Shown: piece after piece, positions 23,890 through 34,810 of the stretch
Layout of the letters: each line of letters starts with the position of its first letter
Position numbering within the stretch: position 1 is the stretch's first letter
Source of the DNA: Glebionis coronaria
Taxonomy: Eukaryota > Streptophyta > Magnoliopsida > Asterales > Asteraceae
Direction of reading: 5' to 3'
Length of the DNA stretch: 64,000 nucleotides
Assembly (NCBI GenBank): GCA_025667525.1
Contig: CM046876.1
Span: forward strand, 78,215,235 to 78,279,234
The notes under the pieces: model-generated
Told to the model about the DNA's origin: nothing
Databases searched by the model: none
The model's input: the letters and a program-made list of their open reading frames with translations, nothing else
Made by a program: the position numbers and the translations under genes

Positions 23890-25022
23890 ATGCCTTCCGC
23901 TTGGAATTATGATCACAAGGATACCGCTAGTTACATACCCGCCTTTCACAAATCAAAACACCTAACCCCCATACAACAAACCTTGTGCGAGGAACTTGAA
24001 CAACATTTCTTTTATGAAGGTCGTGTTGTTGGCCCATCTTTTACCAACAACACCAAACTTCGTGACACCTTTTCTAGGATTAACTTTGATTTCCTCCTAG
24101 ACATAGATGAACAAATTTGCCCCAAATTTGTTCTTGAATTCTACATGTCCGTCCATGTTATCTTTGATGAAAAGCACCTCCTTCTCATAAACTTCCAAGC
24201 AAATGGTCATGACTACTCCTTCTCTTTAGACCGATTTGCTCAAATACTTAGGATCCACAACAATGAGACTTGTTTTTACTCTAATCTCCATTCTCTCATA
24301 GCCCTAGACAAAACAAACATCCCTAGGAATGCCCAAGATATGTACAATTCTATAATTGTCAACAAGGATGTCATTAGGAGAACTCTCTATAACCCTAGAT
24401 ACCAATCAACTAGGATTTCCACTAGAGACAGGGTGATCATCAAGGATCCATGCGGAATGGAAGCTAACAAGCTCAAGGAGGATTATGTCAAATGGACGCG
24501 GATTTTGCGTTGCAATGCTATGTGCCTAGTAGGCAACAAGGACCACATCAATACATGTCTTAGCTACATGCTATATAGCTTGAAAAATGATACACCCTTC
24601 AACCTAGCCTACTATATAACCAATAGGATGTCTCATATCTGAAGACTTGATAAAACCATACTCTCTTATGGTATGTTTCCAACTCGTCTCTTCAAACACA
24701 TATCCCCAACACCACCAAGTCCTAGTGGTAAAGTAGGCACATACACTCTTATTGATCGTTTCATGACTCCCTTTAGAAATCTTAGGGCGTAAAGGCCTTT
24801 AGGAAAAAAATATAGGGGAAAAGGGAAGAGAATCCTCCCACTAGCTCATCCTCGTCACCTAGTCAAGATGACAGACATCTATATTCTGAGCTACCACCAC
24901 TTGATTACCTCAGCCGTCTACTTGAAATCCCAAATGCCTCACCAGAATTCAAGCAAACTAAAGGAATGTTCAAGTGCATAGGAAGATTCTTAAGCAATAT
25001 GGACAAGAAAAAGGGCAAGTGA
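23890..25022 (+). pseudogene. CopA aORF1 (plant-transposon-type globular protein)
   Basis: ATG at 23890 (MPSAWNYDHKD) aligns with the start of CopD aORF1 (MPSQYQKDHQ); the open frame extends upstream but without an ATG. Shared landmarks in order: F.EGR.V, FDF.LDIDEQICPKFVLEF, a fold ending SLDRFAQIL, VKWTRILRCNAMCLVGNKDH, CLSYMLY and FNLAYYI.NRM. The frame is stopped at 24640; homology goes on (MFPTRLFKHI) with frame changes to a basic end NMDKKKGK at 25022. Resembles the putative plant transposon protein domain found in LTR elements; function unknown. Confidence 0.7.
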
Positions 25023-25378
25023 GATGGTAGTTTGAATGGGTACATATGGACGATGGTCCATTCCTAAAACAATGGCGTTTGTAAACAATTAACTTAATAC
25101 TTGTGCTTGTAACTTTACTTTCTACCTGCACACTAACTTTTATGGCTTATTAATCATGTTGCTAAGATTTGGTACCATCTAATGTTGATTTGTGCTAGTT
25201 GCTCGGTACATGGAAAGTCTTGGTTTAGCTCGCAAAAAGGTACATTCTCTTGTTCCTTATAGTTCTAATTACATGATACACATGTGAAACATTAACCTAC
25301 AACATCTTTTCTGTAACAATTAAATTTTGGGGTCAAAAATCTCAATCTTCTTCATCCCTTGCTGTCAGTTACAGCAGC

Positions 25379-25518
25379 TCACGGACCCCGATGGACCCTT
25401 TCTACAAAAGGGTCTGCCAGCCAAAAAGGGTCTGAGCATTTCCATCTAAACGAAATTTTTGAAATTCTTCTTGTTCTTTGTCGGACCCCTCCACGGACCC
25501 CTTTCAACAAGGGTTCAT
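25379..25518. repeat. CopA GGACCC motif clusters 2 and 3
   Basis: Two clusters (25379-25435 and 25481-25518) of CACGGACCCC, GGACCCTTTCTACAAAAGGG-type inverted units and AAGGGTCTG. They end 183 bases before the TATA box of the next ORF. Confidence 0.75.
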
Positions 25519-25700
25519 GTATCTGCAAACTTCATACCTGTCTTCATCATCATAGTCACTGAATATCACAAGTTTCTAAACCCCTTTCATCTTCCATTGG
25601 TTCACTTCCCACAACTACCTAATAAACTCAAATTACTCCTAATCTCTTCTTCTTCCAATCATATTAATCACACATTAGTTCCTTAAGATCTTTCATCTAT

Positions 25701-25708
25701 TATATAAA
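25701..25708 (+). promoter_or_regulatory. TATA box upstream of CopA ORF2
   Basis: TATATAAA, 74 bases before the ATG at 25782, downstream of motif clusters 2-3. The leader between is pyrimidine-rich, as in plant transcripts. Confidence 0.45.
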
Positions 25709-25781
25709 CCTCCTCCTCTTCATTCATCTTCCTCGCATACTCACAATTTCTCCTATTCATCACTAAAATCAGAATTCAAAG

Positions 25782-26679
25782 ATGAAGAAAAGCTCAAAAT
25801 CCTCTTCAAAACAAATCCTTAGGAGGACGACACGAATTAGTGCCCGTCCCTCTTGCTTTGGCTTCCCCGAATCTTCACCTCCACCAACATCTTCCACATA
25901 CCCACACTTGTCACCAATACAAGATGAGATATCTCAAGAGCTTGGAGATATCTTAAGGAACTCTAGATCACCTCACTCCTCTTCTACCGCCAATTCTCAC
26001 ATCACAACTTCTCCACCATCCAACAACTCTTCAACCACCATCCCTACCTCATCACCATCCACCATCACACCATAACCTATCAAAATATTTGATACACCTC
26101 CTACTTCTCCTCCCATTCTCAACCCGTCTTGGCCAACATTGAGGTTGTACCATCACCTCCTCAAGCACCACCTCCTCAAATCTAACCAACCACCTCGACT
26201 CCATTGCCCCAAACAGTCCCTTATCCATACCTTCCCTTAGGCAACCTTCGTCTCATTCCATCTTTTATGGATTTGGATGACTCCTTGTGGATTCAACAAC
26301 CCTCATTCCGACACTCTCTCCAGAACTCACCATCTTACTCTTAACCTACTAGTGTGTTCCCACCTCCTCAAAGAAACCCACAACAACAAGACTGCAACCG
26401 CCGTCGTGACTTTAATGACATGGCGACTAGGCATATCCAAGAGGCACAACATCTCTGGGACTCAGTCGGCTCTTTACCACCACCACCTCCTCAAAACACC
26501 ACCATAATCCTACCAACTTCAACACTCCTGATGAATGCGACCATTGTCGCTATACCTAATCTGTTGTCACGGACCTCCGTTAAAAGATGCGAGTTGCATT
26601 ACACAATTTTCTCGACGGGATTGAAGCCTCCTATGCAGGCTATCTCAGTAACACCCTCGTCATGAGATATTGGGCTTAA
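25782..26679 (+). pseudogene. CopA ORF2: basic, Pro/Ser-rich, Cys-helix C-terminus
   Basis: Starts MKKSSKSSSKQILRRTTRIS, then Ser/Pro/Thr-rich low-complexity sequence; first stop at 26073. Beyond it, frame changes lead through QQQDCNRRRDFNDM to a C-terminal module with ECDHC, a Leu/Arg-rich helix (MRVALHNFLDGIE) and a stop at 26677. The two Pro-rich ORFs of CopD end in the same way (Cys cluster then amphipathic helix), so this is the CopA member of that family. No known domain. Decayed. Confidence 0.5.
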
Positions 26680-26710
26680 TTTCTCCCTCTCTTATATCTG
26701 TCTCAGCAAG

Positions 26711-26770
26711 TCACGGACCCCTCGGACCCTTTTCAATAAGGGTCTGAAATCCCAAAAAGGGTTCGTAGAC
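26711..26770. repeat. CopA GGACCC motif cluster 4
   Basis: TCACGGACCCCTCGGACCC, then an AATAAGGGTCTG arm and AAAAAGGGTTCG. Follows ORF2; no ORF is recognisable downstream, so it may mark a lost unit. Confidence 0.7.
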
Positions 26771-27472
26771 CTTTTTTCTTTTCTTCTTTATTTTCCCAAT
26801 TTTATGCATAGTAATTCCATTATTGATTTAATGTTTCATATGCTACATGTTGTAATTTCACTTGAGCAAGATGAATGAACTCATTCTTTCTACCTAATGC
26901 TCATGTACATGTATCCTAATGTTCTTTCTTATCACCACCACCATATGATGTGTTCATACTATGTCTCTCGCATCTCTCTCTCTCTATGTCTAACTTTGTT
27001 TTGCAGGCATTAAGCACATTTTCCACATTTTCTCTTGATTACTAGGGCATGAACCAAGGGGAGCGTCCATGCAATGCATCATTTATCCATTTATCCATCT
27101 TAATGCACTTTTTTCTTTATTTGTAATATGTACTCAAAGACGATGGGTTGGGTCGTGCATATATTCTTCTCTCGGCTATCTACCTTCTAACTTTATTTTG
27201 TAGGATTTTCATAATCCATGTCTCCCGGTTCACTAAATTAGGGGGAGTATGAACCGAGGGGGAGACAATGGAAATACATTTTTATTTGATATTTCTCTCT
27301 TACTATCTAAATCAATCTCTCACAATCTTTTTTCCATTTATGCTTTTCTTTTTATTTCGACAAAAAGGGGGAGAAGAGAAATATAAAATCATATTTCAAA
27401 AAACGTATATGTTGATTCTAATCACCAACTAAAAGTAATTTTACCTTTTGTCTTCAACAAAAAGGGGAAGAT
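26771..27472 (+). other. CopA 3' spacer with repeated polypurine tracts
   Basis: No coding frame. Contains AAGGGG-type purine tracts at 27056-27064, 27240-27247, 27256-27264 and 27362-27374, and the LTR-adjacent tract AAAAAGGGGAAGA at 27459-27471, which is the functional-position polypurine tract. Confidence 0.7.
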
Positions 27473-28504
27473 TGTGAATACAAATATCATATTAAAACGA
27501 TGTTTATAATTTAATCACTCATAAGGTTTTGTTAACAACAAAACATCAAACATATTTTTATGTTTATTTTAAAATCAACATTAAAACTATTTATCCATGA
27601 TCTTATGTTTCTAAAATTTAGTAAAAAAATTTCTACACTTAAAAGTCTTTTTGTGTAAACTTGAAATGTGTAAAAGCACACTTCTCTCTTCATATCTCTG
27701 ATGTAGAAAGTCAACTTTGTTAGATACATTGTTTGAGTGTGATCTTAGACAAAGTATTTATGAGGCAACCAAAGTCAGACCTCACGGACACCTTTGTAAA
27801 GGTGCGGACCCTTTTGGTAAAAGGGTCTGCGGGGTTTGGGAGTTGCTGGTTTTTTCCTATAAATACCAAGCATTCTCCAAGCACCACTCATCCCTCTTCT
27901 AACCAATATCTCTAAATCTATGATTATCTCTAACCTCCTAACTTCTATTCTTTTCTTATTTTTGTCTCTTGTGATTTAGACATTCGTTTACTTGAAGATC
28001 ATTTACAAGAATTCTATCTCCAAGCTTTGATTCTTCAAACTTTACATTGTGTGATTGTGTTACGTGTTATCTATACAATCACCATTGTTGTACTCATTCA
28101 TCTACTACTTGTGCAATAGTGTGGTTAGTATTTTAGTCCTCAAAATACATAGTGTGAAGGGAGTTGTTGTACCGTGTAAAAGAACACAAAATACTAGCTT
28201 TGGTGTCGGTAAAGATTGTAAGCTACATGTAAGGGTTTCTCCACTGGTGTAAAGGAGATTGTTGACTAGTGAAAGTCGAACTCTCGAGTGGATACTCGAG
28301 GAGCGGAAGTAGTGGCAAGATAAGTGAGATCTTGCTAGGCCGAACCACTATAAATCCTTTGTGCATCGTAGTTTGATGTATTCTTTCTCTATCTTTACTA
28401 TATACTCAATCATACTCGATCTATATCCTTGTTAATCACATAAAAGTTAAATAGAATTTAAAACTAGTCAGTAAAACTATTCAACCCCCTTATAGTTTTC
28501 CACA
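27473..28504 (+). repeat. CopA 3' LTR
   Basis: Starts TGTGAATACAAATATC after the polypurine tract and ends TTTTCCACA after a CAACCCCCTTATAG tail. Parts of the R/U5-like region (GGTTTCTCCACT...CTCGAG...CGAACCACTATAAATC) are similar to the LTR of CopD, which makes the two families relatives. The 5' partner lies outside the window. Confidence 0.75.
27781..27865 (+). promoter_or_regulatory. CopA LTR motif cluster 5 and TATA box
   Basis: CTCACGGACACC, then inverted arms CGGACCCTTTTGGT and AAAAGGGTCTGCG (27781-27831), followed 26 bases later by TATAAATA (27858-27865). The motif therefore sits where U3 enhancer elements are expected. Confidence 0.55.
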
Positions 28505-29206
28505 CCTTTGATCATTTAAATCTAGCTTGTAGATTTAGACTTACTAGAATAAATTCTACTTAGTCTTAGTAGAAACTTTGAGTAAATATCAAAGAGTATA
28601 CAAAATTTACTCTTTGATGCTATGAAGATAAACTGATTATTTATGAGAAAAGAGTTCACCAAAAGCTTTAATACTATTGATAATACGAGTACTATTATGA
28701 AAGTACTAGGTTTACATAAACCTTAAAGCTATTAATGAAACGTAGGAATGAGATATATAAAACCTAAACCCATGACCTCCTTTTATACTACAAGGAGTCA
28801 TTTACAAGATAAGAGCATAACAATCTTTTTAAAATCGAAGAAGATATACACAAAATATCGTTTATTGATAACCTAGGTGGCTTTAGTCATTATCTCTTCA
28901 TCAGTACTGATAACACAAACAACATTAATCCTGAACATCACCAACTTGGTCAATTCTGTACAAACACTACTAGCACTAATCCATAACTACCAGTACTAAT
29001 ATTATTATTACTGGTAACACAAAACCAACAAGCACTGATTTTCTTCCCATCAATTCTCCTCTAAACTTGTGACCCCTCTTTCTAAATACGCACGTTTCTA
29101 AATATAATGAAAACAAAAAGTCCCTTGTTTGCACATCCTGAATCTTTAAATTCTTCATACTCCTTATAAACTCTTTGACATCTCTTATCATTTCTTCAAT
29201 ATATCA
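28505..29206 (-). repeat. CopC 3' LTR (left)
   Basis: Ends ATATCA at 29206, followed by AAATACTCCCCTAAG, which on the minus strand is the polypurine tract (CTTAGGGGAGTA). The first bases next to CopA (CCTTTGATCATTTAAATC) match the partner from its ninth base onward. Confidence 0.65.
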
Positions 29207-29486
29207 AAATACTCCCCTAAGTTGATAAGGACTACTTCCATAAAAACTTCTTAAATTGTAAGCATAAATCTCTATAAGCAGAACCTGTAGCCATCAATTC
29301 CAAAAAGTAAAAACTCTCATCACTTCAATCAAGAGAAGTAATTCATGAAAGTAAGATCATTGGTTTTGGTAAAGGGCTTAGATATGATACACCTCCACTG
29401 TTCTACATTAGCAACAATAGGTGTAGTTTTACCATATGATAGTACAACTAGGACTATCAGCACTTGTCTCTCCTGAAATTATGATT
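29207..29486 (-). other. CopC 3' interior up to CopD insertion
   Basis: Non-coding. Continues directly at 51148 once CopD and one copy of tgatt are removed. Nothing else recognisable. Confidence 0.55.
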
Positions 29487-31083
29487 TGTTAATGCAAGTG
29501 ATGCCTAAAAACATTATTAGTGTTAACTAATCTTTCTTAGTTTTGATCATAACAAACCATACAACACATTTAGTGTAAAACACAAAACGAATTATTTAAC
29601 TAACACTATCATCAAGGTAATAATCATATCACTAACCTTTCTTAATCATACTTAGTGATCATCAAAATAATTATCCTTAAAACTCACTTTTGTTAATATG
29701 ACAAAAGACTTTTTAATAAACTTTATTTTTTAGAAAATGTTTTATTAAAATGGAAAATGAAAATTTGAAAATAGCATATTCCATATGCTATTAGAATATC
29801 CTTTGAAGACTTCAAATACCTCATATATTCCTAACCCACTAAAAGACAAAAAACGGAGCGTACTCTAGGGGCTGTACCTTAAGTAGCTAGGCGGTTCCCT
29901 AGCGATATGGAACCGCCGGGCTAGCTAAGGTATCGCGCCCAGATAGCCGTTATATATCCGTTATACTTTGTCTCCTTTAAATAGTGGGTCAAATCTCATT
30001 TTCCAATAAGCCTCTTGGACGTTTTTCTCAGCCCCCTTTCTATTTTCTATAGCATAATCATTAGTAAATGATCACTTAAAGTGTTAAGGATGTTTACATA
30101 TGATTATCCTCTTGATCCCCTCCTTTACCTTGTCCAATGAGAAGATCACTCACTCACTAGTGTTGTGATAAAGATGAATCTATGAGCTAGTCATATTCAT
30201 CATGATACCCTTTTTGTTTTATGTCAATCCATTATATTTATGAATACTTGGACTAGTTGTGTTCATCCAAGTTATTTGTGGATACTTGGATTTGTTGTGT
30301 ACATCCATTGCATATGTGTTTGCTTGGATTTGTGTTGTGTAGATCCAAGCTACATGTGTGTACTTGGATATGTCTAGTTGAGTTGTAATAGATTTGATTA
30401 GTAGTTCTCACTAAACTATAAAGTGATGTGGTTGTGTCTTGTAAGTTCTCACTAAACTTGAAAGTGATTAGTAGTTGTGTTGTGTGAAGTTCTCACTTAG
30501 CTTCAAAGTGAAGAGTCGTGAAGGTTGGTTCTAGCTTTGGATTAGAACTCGACATCTAGCCTTGTGTCGTAAAATGGTGAAGTAGGCAACGTCGTGAAGA
30601 TTGGTTCTACCTTAAGATTAGAACTCGGCATCTAGCCTTGTGTCGTTAAATTGTGAAGTAGGCAACGTTTTGTAGATTGGTTATAGCTAAAGATTAGGTC
30701 TCGACATTTAGCTTAGTGTCGGAAAATAATGTAAGCGACGATGTAAGGTTTTCTCCACCAAGAAGGGAGCTTGTGGATATACTGGAAATCTTGAGTAGGT
30801 GTACTCGAGGAGTGGAGTAGAAACGAGGATAAGCCTCGTTGTCGAACCACTATAAATCTTGGTGTCTTCCCACTAGGTTGTCTCTTTCCTTACTCTTTAC
30901 TTATTTCATTATCATTACACTTACCTATTATCTTTACTAGTGCATTTAAATTGAACCTAATCATTATGCAACTTAGCTTCAAGCAAAAGATAGTTTTAAT
31001 ACAAACCAAATTGAAAGTAATTTTAATTTGGTTGCCAATCGAAGAGAAACTATTCAACCCCCCCCCCCCTTCTAGTTTCTACA
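29487..31083 (+). repeat. CopD 5' LTR
   Basis: 1597 bp from TGTTAATGCAAG to CTAGTTTCTACA. Contains the palindromic GC motif at 29872-29940, a TATA box at 29951-29957, internal TGTGTACTTGGAT-like near-repeats (30240-30370), tandem GTTCTCACT units (30400-30500) and a C-run before the end. Differs from the 3' LTR at a few percent of sites by eye. Confidence 0.93.
29872..29957 (+). promoter_or_regulatory. CopD LTR palindromic GC motif and TATA box
   Basis: GGCGGTTCC, ten bases, GGAACCGCC (29891-29918) is a perfect inverted repeat, extended outward by GTACCTTA..TAGCTAGG / GGCTAGCTAAGGTATC arms. TATATAT follows at 29951-29957. Placed like a U3 enhancer plus core promoter. Confidence 0.6.
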
Positions 31084-31085
31084 GT

Positions 31086-31097
31086 TGGTATCAGAGC
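31086..31097 (+). other. CopD primer-binding site
   Basis: TGGTATCAGAGC two bases after the LTR, a perfect 12-base initiator tRNA-Met complement. Confidence 0.9.
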
Positions 31098-32228
31098 GAT
31101 GGTAACTCAATATCTTTGAAGTATATTGTACTTTGAAACTTGGATCGATCCATTGTCTCCTCAAATTAGAAGGTCAAGTTGTACTAAAGTTTCTCTTTGG
31201 TTAAAACTATTTTGTTTTTGAAAAATAGGTCTTTTAATTGATAATATTGCATCCCACTTAAGATTAGTAGTCTTTATGCATTTTAGATCTACCCTTGAAA
31301 TGTATCTACTAGTTTGCATCTTGCTTTGTATAGGTACTCATGAAGATCAATCACTTAATTGGTTGTGGATTGAGTTACTTGCACTTGTAGAAGACTCATC
31401 TTCATTGATCTTTAACATCTTTGAATGATGATACCAAGATGATTGGGAATGATACTAGTCCTTGAAGACTTAGTACTCATCATAGTCATTGTTGGGCATA
31501 GAATTGATTCCTTGATGGATTGCTCTTTGTGGCCAAGGTACGCTTTCGTTCTTCCGCACGCCCTTTGATCATTCTTTTGATCATTACTTGACTATGTGCT
31601 TGTTCTTGGCATCATTGCCTTGACATTTGTTTGTGGTTTGTGATTCTTTTCTTTTATCCTCTCAAACCTTCATTGCTTGGATACTTAACTCACTATGGTG
31701 ATGTAGAGTGAGTTAGTAGTAGCTTAAAGTATCAAGCATGATTTCCATGGTTTGCACCATACGGTTAGTAGGCCCTTTGTGGGAAAGAAAGTGAATTAAT
31801 ACCTTGCTCATATTTTGGTTTAGATTAAGACTACTATTGAAAGTGATCTTAGTCTATACATGAATAATTGCTTTGTGTTTATTCATAACCAAATCCGTTT
31901 AACGTTTCGCCGGAAAGGCACGTCTTAAACCACTATATATGACACAAGCTCTTCGTTACCACTACTTGAAGATTGTCATTTATCCCTTGAGCATTGGTCC
32001 TAGTCTTGATTCACTTCCCTTGACTTCTCTTCACTTTGTTGTTTTGCTACGAGTAGTCGTTTGTCCGTTTCGGTTCTTTTCGATCTTGATTCAACTCGTA
32101 ATCCTTCATTAAAACATATTTCCTAGTGTCTTGATGATCCAATTTTATTCTAAAAGGTTCATGATATATTTTTAAGTATCTTAGAAAAACTTGGTTTTTA
32201 AAATTTGGCGTTTTTCATTGATAAAAAC
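31098..32228 (+). other. CopD leader without gag
   Basis: 1.1 kb without a coding frame longer than a few dozen codons, where gag would be expected. Nothing resembling Gag or a zinc knuckle was found in any frame. Confidence 0.6.
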
Positions 32229-32314
32229 CTGCCTTTGTAGGCGGTTCTTTATCTTGGCGGCTCAAACCCGCAGTTCCTTATCGATAAGGTACCGCGGGCA
32301 GTAAAGTTTGTCAG
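32229..32314. repeat. CopD palindromic motif, internal copy 1
   Basis: GGCGGTTCTTTATC, GGCGG, then CCCGCAGTTCCTTATC / GATAAGGTACCGCGGG, an inverted repeat centred on ATCGAT, ending GCAGTAAA. Precedes the leader exon and intron of aORF1. Confidence 0.75.
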
Positions 32315-32490
32315 AGCGCCAGTTTGATTATTTTATTCTTTTCAAACCACTATCTCTCTCTCCCCAAAACACACAGCTGACGTTTTTCTTGTTTTCCACC
32401 ATTGTTAAAGCTTCAAAAACATTCAGTCACTCAAATTAATTGATTCCAAGTTGTGGGTTTCACTCATCCTTCATCTAACATCAATTAATT

Positions 32491-32983
32491 GTAAGTATTT
32501 TCTTTCAATTTCATCTATTTTGTTCTAGGTTTCATCCTTTCATAATTGGGGATTTTTCAAATTGAAATTGAATTAAAACCTTAATAGGAATGTGGGTTGA
32601 CATGGTTATTTTACTATGATTCTTTAGGTTCATATTCATTAAGATTTCACTAAAACCCACTTGTAGAACAAATCCGAATTTTGGTTAAATGATTTTGGTT
32701 AAAAGATGGATTTGAGATGAACCCATGAACAAATAGGTAATGACATTGTTAATGCTTACCTAAAAACCTTGTTTTGAAAAACCAATGTTCTAGTCCATTG
32801 TTGATCCAACATAGTTCATATGTTCTTGGTAAATAATGGAATAGCTACATTGTGAACATGAGAATGATACAGATTCAATCCTTTGTTTGTCAAGAAATTG
32901 ATATAACACACTCTCATATTTTTTATTTTTGTTTTTATTTTTCATATAAGTGATTGGAGAAATATTTTCTTGTGTTTATTTAG
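32491..32983 (+). other. Predicted 5' leader intron of CopD aORF1
   Basis: Donor AATT/GTAAGTATTTTC at 32491; acceptor TGTTTATTTAG at 32983, nine bases before the ATG. AT/T-rich throughout, as plant introns are. CopA has the same donor context. Confidence 0.5.
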
Positions 32984-32992
32984 GTACTAATC

Positions 32993-34207
32993 ATGCCTTC
33001 ACAATACCAAAAGGATCATCAACTCACCAAACATTATATGCCAAACCTATCCGACTTTTGTCACTCAACTCACCTTGCCCATACTTTTTCTTCCCTTCAA
33101 TCTCGTTGCTTTCATGAGGGTAGACTTGTCCAAAAGGCTATCAAGGATTATGTCTACATCAAGTCCATCTTTGAAAACATTGGATTTGATTGTGTGTTGA
33201 ACATTAAGGAAGACATCAATCCTCGATTCCTATTGGAGTTCTTTAGCACATACTCCGTCATTGAAAACAATGATGGAATATTTGTTAGGTTCATCTTGAA
33301 GGATCAACTCATTCAATACTCTCTCGAAGTTTTTGGTCAAATTCTTGATGTCCCATTTGTAGGCACTTGTCGCTTCAGGGATAAATGGAAGCTTAGTGCT
33401 CTCCTTGAATCCAACAATTGTCCTCCAAATGATCATGAGGAAATTGATCTTGTCTTCATTGTTGACATTGTCTCCAAAAAGCGTAATCGACCCGTTAAGA
33501 GAAGCCTTCATACTAAGGTACGTTCGGTGAAACGTCATGAGGTTCTCTTAAGCGACCTTAATGATAATATGGTCCAATGGACCAATATCCTTAGGGAAAA
33601 TATGTTTTGTCTTGGTGGAAACCGGGATCATGTTCCGGCGTGTTTAGTGCATATGTTATATTGCATCTTTACCAACACCAATTACAATTTGGCATATTTT
33701 ATCGCTCAACGGATTAATTATGCTATTCACAAGCCTAAAACAAACCTCCCTTACGCAATGCTTCTCACTCGCCTTTTTAAAAGGGTTGGCCGTGATTTTC
33801 CAAATCTTGATCTTTCTCAGTATCAACCGGTCAAACGGGTCATGCTACCTATTCAAGAGGTATATAAGAGAAAGACAAGATGTGATCATAAATCCGACCA
33901 ACAAGAGTTCAATGATGAGGACATGGACATGCCAACAAGTGATGGTGATGGCATTGGCACAAGTGCTCCCATTGATTCTTCGAGTTCTTCTCACCACTCC
34001 ATAAACTCATTCGTGGATGGTTTAGATGACATTGCTTCCCCTCCTCACCATTCCTCTAGTGAAGTTCCTAATAATCTCAATTTAGAGGAACTTTACCGTC
34101 AAAATCTTCGAACCCAAGGTGATTTGCATGAACACCGGATTGAGTCAAGAAAGGGAATCAAGTACTTGGGAAAAATGATCAAGGGATTAGGTAAGAAACG
34201 GAGGTGA
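32993..34207 (+). CDS. CopD aORF1, intact 404-aa element-encoded protein of unknown function
   Basis: ATG at 32993 directly after the predicted acceptor; TGA at 34205-34207. Residues 1-300 are globular with FHEGRLVQKAIKDY, FDCVLNIKEDINPRFLLEF, a strand-rich part (GIFVRFILKDQLIQYSLEVF), WTNILRENMFCLGGNRDHVPACLVHMLY, NLAYFIAQRINYAI and LLTRLFKRVG. The tail has a basic VYKRKTRCDHK cluster, an acidic Asp/Glu/Ser stretch, and a basic helix RKGIKYLGKMIKGLGKKRR at the end, a possible nucleic-acid or nuclear-import signal. Homologous to CopA aORF1. It is the only sizeable intact ORF in CopD although the element has no gag-pol, which suggests the protein matters for the element. Resembles the putative plant transposon protein family; not an enzyme I can name. 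Confidence 0.75.
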   Translation: MPSQYQKDHQLTKHYMPNLSDFCHSTHLAHTFSSLQSRCFHEGRLVQKAIKDYVYIKSIFENIGFDCVLNIKEDINPRFLLEFFSTYSVIENNDGIFVRFILKDQLIQYSLEVFGQILDVPFVGTCRFRDKWKLSALLESNNCPPNDHEEIDLVFIVDIVSKKRNRPVKRSLHTKVRSVKRHEVLLSDLNDNMVQWTNILRENMFCLGGNRDHVPACLVHMLYCIFTNTNYNLAYFIAQRINYAIHKPKTNLPYAMLLTRLFKRVGRDFPNLDLSQYQPVKRVMLPIQEVYKRKTRCDHKSDQQEFNDEDMDMPTSDGDGIGTSAPIDSSSSSHHSINSFVDGLDDIASPPHHSSSEVPNNLNLEELYRQNLRTQGDLHEHRIESRKGIKYLGKMIKGLGKKRR

Positions 34208-34490
34208 AGACTTTGAATTTTATCAAAGTTTACTTGTCTTGTGATGCTTAAAACATTTTCTTATTATTACTTTGGTTTAGTTGTGTATCAACTTATGCTA
34301 CTTGTTTGTATTACTATTTATTTTGATCCTAAATATTGTTTATGGTATCATGTTTGTGATTTACATAGCTTTGTGCATTCCTTATGATAGTTAGCTTCTT
34401 AGATTTTGGTCAGTAGTTAACTTTGGCTTGTGAATCCTTTGGTAAAAATCTGGGTTAACCAAAATTTGGGATGTGAAACTTTTGAAAGAC

Positions 34491-34572
34491 CTCTGGTCGC
34501 GGTTCCATATCGACCCGCGGATCCTTATCGATAAGGAACCACCGGTCCTACATAAGGAATCGCCGCCACTGT
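34491..34572. repeat. CopD palindromic motif, internal copy 2
   Basis: GCGGTTCCATATCGACCCGC, then GGATCCTTATC / GATAAGGAACCACCGG and AAGGAATCGCCGCC. Lies between aORF1 and ORF2, 240 bases before the ORF2 ATG. Confidence 0.75.
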
Positions 34573-34733
34573 GTCCGACAACATCTTTTGCTTTACACTA
34601 TTTTCTTAAATCTGTGTATACTTTGCATGATTTTTTGCAAAAACCTGCATATTTCCTAAACTAGGTTACCTAAATTCATTATTCACCTAAAATGATTTTA
34701 ACCCATTACTAGTTTGGATCATCCCCTCACCCA

Positions 34734-34739
34734 TTTAAA
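34734..34739 (+). promoter_or_regulatory. TTTAAA box upstream of CopD ORF2
   Basis: CCATTTAAACCC, 72 bases before the ATG at 34811. A weak TATA variant, listed because its distance matches the other internal ORFs. Confidence 0.3.
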
Positions 34740-34810
34740 CCCACCTTGTTAGTCATGTTCTTCACACAACAAAACATCCTTCCCTAACCCTTAAACCACC
34801 CTTGTCAACC

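Larger units (their letters stand above)
1..28504 (+). mobile_element. CopA: SIRE/Maximus-like Ty1/copia element, interrupted by CopB
   Basis: Occupies 1-1613 and 22596-28504; the 5' LTR, gag and protease lie left of the window. Order seen: integrase C-terminus, reverse transcriptase, RNase H, then two extra ORFs, polypurine tracts and a 3' LTR (27473-28504). The RNase H reading breaks off at 1613 and resumes at 22596 after CopB, with the 5-bp duplication gtcta on both sides. Pol is riddled with stops and the catalytic Asp pair is damaged, so it is a dead copy. The extra ORFs after pol and the long LTR ending in a C-rich tract fit the SIRE/Maximus lineage (family knowledge). Confidence 0.85.

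Noticed and set aside
33230..33538. Minus-strand ORF inside CopD aORF1
   Set aside because: Shadow of the intact plus-strand ORF.
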